Shown piece after piece: positions 43,855 through 49,802 of a stretch of 49,802 nucleotides of DNA. Source of the DNA: a virus. The stretch spans positions 1 through 49,802 of the IMG/VR virus record IMGVR_UViG_3300026332_000001. One strand, written 5' to 3'. The translations under genes were made by a program, and so were the position numbers. The first letter of the stretch is position 1. Each line of letters begins with the position of its first letter. The notes beneath the pieces were generated by a model. It was given only the letters and a program-made list of their open reading frames with translations, searched no databases and was not told the DNA's origin.

Positions 43855-45312
43855 ATGGCTGGTCTTTCTCGCCAAGGTCTAGAAATCAAAACGTTGGATG
43901 ACGTTCTGACTGACTATAAACTGAATGCTGCATCCATCTTCTCTGACTTGGTTCCTGCTGGCGACGTTGTAGACGTTACTGATGATGGTGCTCTTGGTCG
44001 TATGATTGGTGTTATCGCCCCTGCTGAAGCATCCATCTGGGAAGCCCTACAGCAAGTCTTTGACAGCTTCAGCCCAACAACTGCTATCGGTGTAGCTCTA
44101 GACAATATTATTGCCTTGAGCGGCATCACGCGACTTCCTGCAATGGCTACACGTGCACAGGTAATCTTGGAAGGTGACTACAACATCACAATCAGCTCTC
44201 CACAAGGTAAAGCTTATAGCTCGTCCACTCAACGTGTATTCAGTATTGCCAACCCTGTAGTTATGAACCTAACCAACGCATCTGGTGTTGGTATCTATCC
44301 GAATACTGTTGCCAACAGCACAGACTACCGATTCAGTTACAGTGTTGACGGGGTCAACTTCCTAGATGCAATCTACCACTCTCCATCGTCTGGCACCACT
44401 GCTCAGGTAATTCTGGATGGTGTTCAGAATAAAGTTGACACTTTATTCGGTTCGACCTTTACAACTTACCAATCTAGTGGTAGACTATACATTACTAGGA
44501 CCGATCCATTCCAGATCGCCACCTTCACCGTGAGCATTAACTTGAATGTTCAGAAGGTGAGAAAGCTTGGCATCGCTGTCGATGATACTGTTGGACCATT
44601 CCCACAAGAAGCTCTTGCCATCGACACCATCTCTGTACCTATTCAGGGTTGGGATTCTGTCTCTAACCCTGTAAAAGCTACTACAGGTCGTCTGACCGAG
44701 ACTGATGAAGAGCTTCGTGAGCGCTTCCGTAACTCTAAATTCTTCCAATCCCAAAACATTCTTGAAGGTATCCTTGATGCCCTTCGTAACGTCGCTGGAG
44801 TTGTAGATGTTGTTATCTATGAGAATGATACGAACGCGACAGACATTAACGGTGTTCCGGGTCACAGCTTCTTGCCAATCGTTCTAGGTGGCTTACCATC
44901 TGACGTTGCACAGGCTATCTGGGGTAACAAACCTACAGGTATTCCATCTGTTGGGACTACGACGGTACAGATCACAGATAGCCAAGACATCCTCCACAAT
45001 ATCTCTTACAAACAGCCGACTGAAAGTCCAGTGTATATAACTCTGTCGATCACCGACCTTGGCTTTATGCCGGGCGATGCTCCAGCCCAGATCAAACAAA
45101 ACTTGGTTAACTTCTCAGATAGCAACCTGTTCATCAGCACTGACGTAATTTACTCTCGTCTATATACTCCAATCAACGCCGTTCCCGGTTTCACAGTCAA
45201 CTCTCTGAAGATTGGACTTGCACCTTCCCCGACAGGAATGGTGAACATCCCTATTGCATTCGACGCAGTTGCTTCTATCTCTGCTGACAACATCATTATT
45301 ACAATCGTTTAA
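43855..45312 (+). CDS. Baseplate J-like wedge protein
   Basis: A 485-residue protein of the baseplate J/gp47-like family: an N-terminal alpha/beta arm (DVTDDGALGRMIGVIAPAEASIWEALQQVFDSF), the characteristic ATTGRLTETDEELRERFRNS near 275-295 followed by ILEGILDALRNVAGV, and a C-terminal beta region. It forms the wedge that surrounds the hub and binds fibers. ATG two bases after the gp25-like stop. Confidence 0.9.
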   Translation: MAGLSRQGLEIKTLDDVLTDYKLNAASIFSDLVPAGDVVDVTDDGALGRMIGVIAPAEASIWEALQQVFDSFSPTTAIGVALDNIIALSGITRLPAMATRAQVILEGDYNITISSPQGKAYSSSTQRVFSIANPVVMNLTNASGVGIYPNTVANSTDYRFSYSVDGVNFLDAIYHSPSSGTTAQVILDGVQNKVDTLFGSTFTTYQSSGRLYITRTDPFQIATFTVSINLNVQKVRKLGIAVDDTVGPFPQEALAIDTISVPIQGWDSVSNPVKATTGRLTETDEELRERFRNSKFFQSQNILEGILDALRNVAGVVDVVIYENDTNATDINGVPGHSFLPIVLGGLPSDVAQAIWGNKPTGIPSVGTTTVQITDSQDILHNISYKQPTESPVYITLSITDLGFMPGDAPAQIKQNLVNFSDSNLFISTDVIYSRLYTPINAVPGFTVNSLKIGLAPSPTGMVNIPIAFDAVASISADNIIITIV

Positions 45313-45323
45313 TAGGAGGACTT

Positions 45324-46058
45324 GTGTCCGAACTCAATCCATTTGTGAATGAAGAGTTCCTGAATGTGGCACGCTCGCGTGTCACAGAACAATTCAAACA
45401 GAAGCCAGTATATGATAGATATTTGCAGCTCCTACTCTCGGGTAAGATTGAACTGCAAAACACTATCCAAGATACAATGCAACTCCGCTCCATTGATACT
45501 GCGGTAGGTGTACAGTTAGATGTTATTGGTGAGATTGTAGGTCGTCCACGTGGCCTTGTAACCTCTGACATCTTCTACTACTTCGGATTCGAAGGTGCAG
45601 CTCAAGGTGAATCTTTCGGTTCGACCACTGACCCTACAGTCGGCGGACAATGGTACTCGTTGGATGCCCCAGTTGGCATCAGCCGTGAACCATCTGACGA
45701 AGAGTACAGAATCATTCTTAAAGCGAAGATCATCAAAAACAGAACACTCGCAAGACCAGAAGACGTTATTAACGCTTACAAGTTTCTATTCGGAGCTGGC
45801 ACTGTAACCATTGAAGAACTTGGCCCTGCTCAAGTGCGTATCGGGATTGGTAAGATCCTGAACAACGTAGAGCGTGGATTGCTATTCGACCTTGGTGGTG
45901 CGGGAACACTACTCCCAAAACCAATTGGTGTCAGTTACGTATATTCTGAATTCCAATCTGGCAGGGTTTTCGCCACAGAAGGCTTCCCCGGTGCCATGGG
46001 TCCGGGCGACCTAAACGATCCGTCTGTTGGCGGGGTCCTATCTAATCTAATCACATAA
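45324..46058 (+). CDS. Baseplate/tail protein (DUF2612-like)
   Basis: A 244-residue protein with a GTG start after AGGAGG. The N-terminal DVIGEIVGRPRG near residue 72 and DEEYRIILKAKIIKNRT near 130 match the DUF2612/gpI-like group that links wedge to fiber. The C-terminus (FATEGFPGAMGPGDLNDP) is an extended tail. Confidence 0.8.
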   Translation: MSELNPFVNEEFLNVARSRVTEQFKQKPVYDRYLQLLLSGKIELQNTIQDTMQLRSIDTAVGVQLDVIGEIVGRPRGLVTSDIFYYFGFEGAAQGESFGSTTDPTVGGQWYSLDAPVGISREPSDEEYRIILKAKIIKNRTLARPEDVINAYKFLFGAGTVTIEELGPAQVRIGIGKILNNVERGLLFDLGGAGTLLPKPIGVSYVYSEFQSGRVFATEGFPGAMGPGDLNDPSVGGVLSNLIT

Positions 46059-46068
46059 AGGAACAAAC

Positions 46069-48591
46069 ATGGCTGATATTCTTAAATACGACATGACGGA
46101 TCTTTGGGCATCCTCTGGCGACAAAGTAGCCCCAGATGCTTCTAAAATCCACGCTGGGTGGGGTGTTGAAGTTGTTCCCCGTCAGTGGTGGAACTGGTTT
46201 GAAAACCGTCAAGATCAGAACATTGCTTATATGCTTCAGAAGGGTTTCCCTGAATGGGATGTTACAACTGAATACATCATCAACAAATCTTACGTACAGC
46301 GTAATGGTGTTGTTTATAAAGCAGTAGCTACAAATACAAACGTTGACCCTGTATTGCTGACAAGCTGGGTCCGTGCATTTATTGATTACACAGTGGCTAA
46401 CGACGCATTGGGTACAATCACTCCCGCTGCTGACCGCCTTCCTTACTTTAACGGTGCAAACACTGCCACGTACACAACACTGACATCGTTCGCTCGCACT
46501 TTACTAGATGATACATCTAGTGCTGCTGCTCTAACAACCCTCGGTGGACAAACACTCAACTCCAACTTGACAGCTTTGTCTGCTGTCTCTGCTGCTACTA
46601 ACGCACTTCCGTACTTTACAAGCACAACTGTTATGGGTGTGGCAACCTTGACTGCTTATGGCCGTTCTTTGATTGGTGTCGCAGATGCTGCAACTGCTAG
46701 AACAACGCTTGGTCTGGGTAACGTTGCAACATTGAACATCGGTACAACAACAGGTACTGTGGCTGCTGGTGATGATAGCCGTATTGTTAACGCGTTGCAA
46801 AAAGGTAATAACCTGAGCGAGGTAACTAACGCAGCCACAGCTCGTACTAACATCAGTGCACAAACGCTCAACAATAACCTTACAGCTCTTTCTGGTATCA
46901 CTGGTGCAGCAGACCTTCTGCCGTACTTTACTGCTGCTGGCGCCATGACCACTACCACTATGACTGCATTTGGTCGTAGCGTAGTGGCTGCTGTGGATGC
47001 TGCAACCGCACGTACAACTTTGGTTGCTGCTAAAAGTGGTGCCAACACTGACATTACCTCCCTCTCGTCTGTGACGCTGAATGGTACAACTGTTCTTGGT
47101 AAATTCACTGAGTCGCTGGTTACACTCGCTTCAGCCACAACCACAGACATCGGTTCCGCTGCTGGCAACGTGATCACTGTTACAGGTACAACCACTATTA
47201 CAGCACTCGGCACTGCACCTGCTGGTACACGCAAGCAAGTGAGATTCGCTGGTGTTCTGGTTCTGACTCACAGTTCTTCTGTGTTGTCTCTTCCAACAAC
47301 AACTAACATTACCACTGCTGTAGATGACGTGGCGGAATTCCGTAGTCTTGGTTCTGGTAACTGGTTCTGTACTGAGTATAACCGTGCAAATGGCCAGCCT
47401 CTGGCCGTTGTTAGCGTTGCTCAAGGTGGTACAGGTGCTACGACACAAGCAGCAGCTCTCGCCGCACTGCAAGGTGTTGGTTATGATACTAAACTGGTTC
47501 TGCCACACTACCAGCAGGGACAACTGCACAACGTACTGGTTCACCAGTTAACGGTATGGTTCGCTACAATAGTGATTCAACTCAGTTCGAAGGGTATCAA
47601 GGAGGGGCTTGGGGGTCAACTAGGGCCAACTCCTAACGGAAGAAACCGTATCATCAATGGTGATTGCCGTGTTGCCCAACGGGGTGCTAACGGAGTTTAT
47701 ACTAACGGCGTGGCAGGATACGGTGGTCCTGACCGCTTCCTCGGCAACAACGCTGGGGCTGGTGGACAATTCACCCAATCGCAAGGAACACTAGTTGATG
47801 GCGTTGTTACTAAGAACTGCGTAACCCAGACTGTAAACACAGTGGTGTCTGACCTATCCACTACAAAATTCTGGTCCGGTATCCTTCAGTTTATCGAGGG
47901 GGTTAACTGCTATGACTTGGTTGGTCAACCCATCACTATCTCGTTCCTATTCAAGGCGAGTGTAGCTGGCACATATAGTGTAGCTGTGCGGGATAGCACA
48001 GGGGCATACTCATATATCTCGACATTCACAGTTTCCTCTAACGTTGTTACTAAGGTTATTGTCAACGTTCCGGCAATTCCGTCTGGGGCTAGTATCCCAA
48101 ATACTTCTGCCATTGGTATGTCTGTTTGGATTGGGGCACAAAACACTGGCACATATGTAACATCTACGCTCAACACATGGCAGAATGCTAGCTACATTGT
48201 AGCCAATACACAAACCCCATGGGGGTCCACATCTGGAGCCACTATTTCGGTTGCTGATCTTCAACTTGAAACTGGTACTGTGGCTACGCCATTTGAACGT
48301 AGAAGTTATGAACATGAGCAACTATTATGCCAGCGTTACTATAGTCTTGCATTCGCCAGTGCTAGATTTACGGCATCAGCAGCCAGTCAATACAGCAACA
48401 CCCCGATCTACTGGCCAAGCATGAGAGCAACACCTACGGTTGCCCTGCTTGTAGCTGGCACCAGCAACCTAGCAACCTCTGTAGCAGCCACTGCTGCTGG
48501 ACTCAGTGCTGGCCGTTTTGAACTTATCAGCTCTGCTTCTGGAGACTCATACGCCTTGAACTATCTGTACTCCCTGTCCGCCGAACTCTAA
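46069..48591 (+). CDS. Long tail fiber protein
   Basis: An 840-residue fiber. The N-terminal about 110 residues (DLWASSGDKVAPDASKI, WNWFENRQDQNIAYML, WDVTTEYI) form a baseplate-attachment domain also found in the next fiber gene. A shaft follows of AATARTTLGLGN / LPYFT repeats (about 125-330), then a carbohydrate-binding-type C-terminal module (NGRNRIINGDCRVAQRG at about 524, then a jelly-roll-like part to 840). The stretch coding residues about 478-518 reads poorly in this frame, while the -1 frame gives a typical fiber motif, so two compensating frameshifts are likely. Confidence 0.88.
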   Translation: MADILKYDMTDLWASSGDKVAPDASKIHAGWGVEVVPRQWWNWFENRQDQNIAYMLQKGFPEWDVTTEYIINKSYVQRNGVVYKAVATNTNVDPVLLTSWVRAFIDYTVANDALGTITPAADRLPYFNGANTATYTTLTSFARTLLDDTSSAAALTTLGGQTLNSNLTALSAVSAATNALPYFTSTTVMGVATLTAYGRSLIGVADAATARTTLGLGNVATLNIGTTTGTVAAGDDSRIVNALQKGNNLSEVTNAATARTNISAQTLNNNLTALSGITGAADLLPYFTAAGAMTTTTMTAFGRSVVAAVDAATARTTLVAAKSGANTDITSLSSVTLNGTTVLGKFTESLVTLASATTTDIGSAAGNVITVTGTTTITALGTAPAGTRKQVRFAGVLVLTHSSSVLSLPTTTNITTAVDDVAEFRSLGSGNWFCTEYNRANGQPLAVVSVAQGGTGATTQAAALAALQGVGYDTKLVLPHYQQGQLHNVLVHQLTVWFATIVIQLSSKGIKEGLGGQLGPTPNGRNRIINGDCRVAQRGANGVYTNGVAGYGGPDRFLGNNAGAGGQFTQSQGTLVDGVVTKNCVTQTVNTVVSDLSTTKFWSGILQFIEGVNCYDLVGQPITISFLFKASVAGTYSVAVRDSTGAYSYISTFTVSSNVVTKVIVNVPAIPSGASIPNTSAIGMSVWIGAQNTGTYVTSTLNTWQNASYIVANTQTPWGSTSGATISVADLQLETGTVATPFERRSYEHEQLLCQRYYSLAFASARFTASAASQYSNTPIYWPSMRATPTVALLVAGTSNLATSVAATAAGLSAGRFELISSASGDSYALNYLYSLSAEL

Positions 48592-48600
48592 TAGGAGATT

Positions 48601-48954
48601 ATGATGTACAAACTAACAGAAACTAACAGCATCCTACGGATTGCGGATGGGGCTCAGATCCCTTGTGATCCTGATAACTCAGACTACGCCCGTTATCTGG
48701 CGTGGCTCGATGAGGGGAATGAACCACAATCGTGCTTCACTGAAGAAGAGCTGGCAGCTAAAGCTGCCATCCCAGCTCGTATCTTACGTGATGCTGAACT
48801 GGCAAGATCTGACATTCAACTCTTGAAGATCCAAGATGGTGATACCAAACTAGGGACACAAAAGGCTTGGCGAGATTATCGTAATGCACTTCGTGACTGG
48901 CCTAGCACTGACAGCTTCCCAGAAGTGATGCCAGATGCCCCAGATACTAAATAA
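48601..48954 (+). CDS. Tail fiber assembly-like protein
   Basis: A 117-residue protein placed between two fiber genes. YARYLAWLDEGNEPQ near residue 30 and the C-terminal AWRDYRNALRDWP are typical of fiber-assembly/chaperone proteins (Tfa-like, XkdW-like). TAGGAGATT precedes two adjacent ATGs. It probably helps fold or trimerise the upstream fiber. Confidence 0.72.
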   Translation: MMYKLTETNSILRIADGAQIPCDPDNSDYARYLAWLDEGNEPQSCFTEEELAAKAAIPARILRDAELARSDIQLLKIQDGDTKLGTQKAWRDYRNALRDWPSTDSFPEVMPDAPDTK

Positions 48955-48958
48955 ACAA

Positions 48959-48982
48959 TAGGGGCTTTATGCCCCTTCTTCT
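48959..48982 (+). terminator. Terminator between fiber genes
   Basis: GGGGC, TTTAT loop, GCCCC, then TTCTTCT, a few bases after the fiber-assembly stop. The loop is the same as in the post-capsid terminator. Confidence 0.75.
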
Positions 48983-48996
48983 ATTGGAGAAGGTAT

Positions 48997-49802
48997 ATGC
49001 CTAACATTACAAAACCAGCCAACCTCAGTGCAATCTGGGCTACTGGTGGTACAAAAATTGATCCGGGTAGCGCCAAGTATAACATTGGTTGGGTAGTTCA
49101 ACTCCCACCATATGAATACCAGAACTGGGTTGACAACCGTCAGGACCAAGCTATTGCTCACATTAGTCAGCATGGTATTCCTGAATGGGACGCGGTCACA
49201 GAGTATCAAGGACTCCTAAGCTATACACAAGGGTCTGATGGCATCATCTACAAATGTATTGCAACCAACACAAACAAAGACCCGTCCAACATCCTTAACG
49301 CTGCATACTGGTCCAGAGCATTTGAAACTTATGGGAGTGTTCAAGTCGTAAGTGACGCGCTTGCTGTACACATCAATAACTACCAAACTCTAGCTAACAT
49401 CGGCAACGTCGCTGGTGCACGTACAAACTTGTCTGTCTACTCCAAATCTGAAAGTGATACTCGCTTTGCTGGTTTGAATGGTAGTGCATCTCAAGTGTTT
49501 AACGTTGCTATAGCTACACAGCCAGAGCATGCCGTACGTCTTGGTCAGGTTGCTGGATTGCTTACACAAGCAACAGAGTCCACACTTGGTGTTGTTAAAC
49601 TGGCAACCAGTGGTGTGACTGAAACTGGCACTGATGATCTAACAGCAATCACTCCTTTGAAAGCTAGCACTGTCTACCTGAAGAAGAGTGGCAACCTTGC
49701 TGGACTCACTAACACAGCAACAGCTCGCTCCAACCTTGGGCTTGGTACTGCTGCTGTAGCTCCTGCTACGCAGTTCTTACAGACTGCAAGCAACCTATCA
49801 GA
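48997..49802 (+). CDS. Second tail fiber protein (partial, runs off the window)
   Basis: An open frame of 268 codons from an ATG preceded by GGAGAAGG, without a stop before the window ends. The start (LSAIWATGGTKIDPGSAKY, YQNWVDNRQDQAIAHI, IPEWDAVTEYQG) is a clear paralogue of the first about 110 residues of the fiber at 46069. Fiber shaft repeats follow (QPEHAVRLGQV, ATESTLGVVKLAT, LTAITPLKAS, ARSNLGLGTAA). Both fibers probably attach to the same baseplate protein with different receptor tips. Confidence 0.85.
   Translation, partial: MPNITKPANLSAIWATGGTKIDPGSAKYNIGWVVQLPPYEYQNWVDNRQDQAIAHISQHGIPEWDAVTEYQGLLSYTQGSDGIIYKCIATNTNKDPSNILNAAYWSRAFETYGSVQVVSDALAVHINNYQTLANIGNVAGARTNLSVYSKSESDTRFAGLNGSASQVFNVAIATQPEHAVRLGQVAGLLTQATESTLGVVKLATSGVTETGTDDLTAITPLKASTVYLKKSGNLAGLTNTATARSNLGLGTAAVAPATQFLQTASNLS

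Noticed and set aside
23922-49802. Diversity-generating retroelement linked to the fibers
   Set aside because: No reverse transcriptase or template/variable repeat pair was seen in the window.
1-49802. Temperate prophage
   Set aside because: No integrase, excisionase, repressor or attachment sites were found; the content is that of a lytic myovirus, although genes outside the window are unseen.

Overview
The window is part of the genome of a large, tailed, contractile (myovirus-type) double-stranded DNA phage. Evidence: a complete head-to-baseplate assembly line on the + strand (terminase, portal, XkdF-type protease, scaffold, decoration protein, E-family capsid protein, connectors, sheath, three tube-like proteins, frameshifted tail chaperone, tape measure, Dit-like protein, plug, hub, spike, gp25-like wedge, J-like wedge, fibers), no integrase or repressor in view, and a long tRNA array. 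Gene content and order resemble the FelixO1 / PAK_P-type group of enterobacterial and pseudomonad phages. The host cannot be fixed from sequence alone, but sigma-70-like promoters, TTCG-loop terminators and strong AGGAG ribosome sites point to a Gram-negative proteobacterium.

Layout. (1) 1-18266, all on the - strand: early/metabolic genes in tightly overlapping operons. From left to right on the map (reverse of transcription) these are a ter-type stress cluster (TerC, vWA/TerF-like, TelA and the start of a possible TerD-like gene), small unknowns, a SLOG-fold protein, a macro-domain protein flanked by two tiny membrane peptides, a nicotinamide phosphoribosyltransferase-like enzyme, a Ser/Gly-rich exported protein, a PRPP-synthetase-like enzyme, an RNA-repair-like group (P-loop kinase, RNA ligase, metallophosphoesterase), a SpoT-type HD protein, ATP-dependent DNA ligase, deoxycytidylate deaminase, a ClpP-like protease and PhoH. 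(2) 18267-18360: back-to-back promoters dividing the genome arms. (3) 18361-19840, + strand: a highly structured untranslated stretch, an HNH/AP2 homing endonuclease, a zinc-ribbon protein, a promoter with a hairpin leader, and a putative small terminase. (4) 19841-23536: about 21 well-formed tRNA genes (18 amino acids; none recognised for His or Cys) interleaved with CCA-ended tRNA-like hairpins, tRNA relics, an HNH endonuclease, an HNH fragment and two very small genes, closed by a terminator at 23605. (5) 23659-27083: fiber-type virion proteins. (6) 27115-49802: packaging, head, tail, baseplate and fiber genes, running off the right edge inside a second long fiber.

How it works together. 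The nicotinamide-transferase-like and PRPP-synthetase-like pair could rebuild NAD+ during infection, and matches the gene pair described as NARP1, which counters NAD-depleting defences. SLOG and macro-domain proteins nearby are also nucleotide/ADP-ribose binders. RNA ligase, kinase and the tRNA array suggest defence against tRNA-cutting host nucleases. The ter genes are an unusual phage cargo tied to envelope stress, tellurite, colicin and phage resistance. The most unusual sequence-level signals are the structured RNA at 18361-18630, the CCA-ended mini tRNA-like elements, operator-like inverted repeats inside early promoters, three tandem tube paralogues, and a tail fiber whose conserved motif lies out of frame between two apparent compensating frameshifts.
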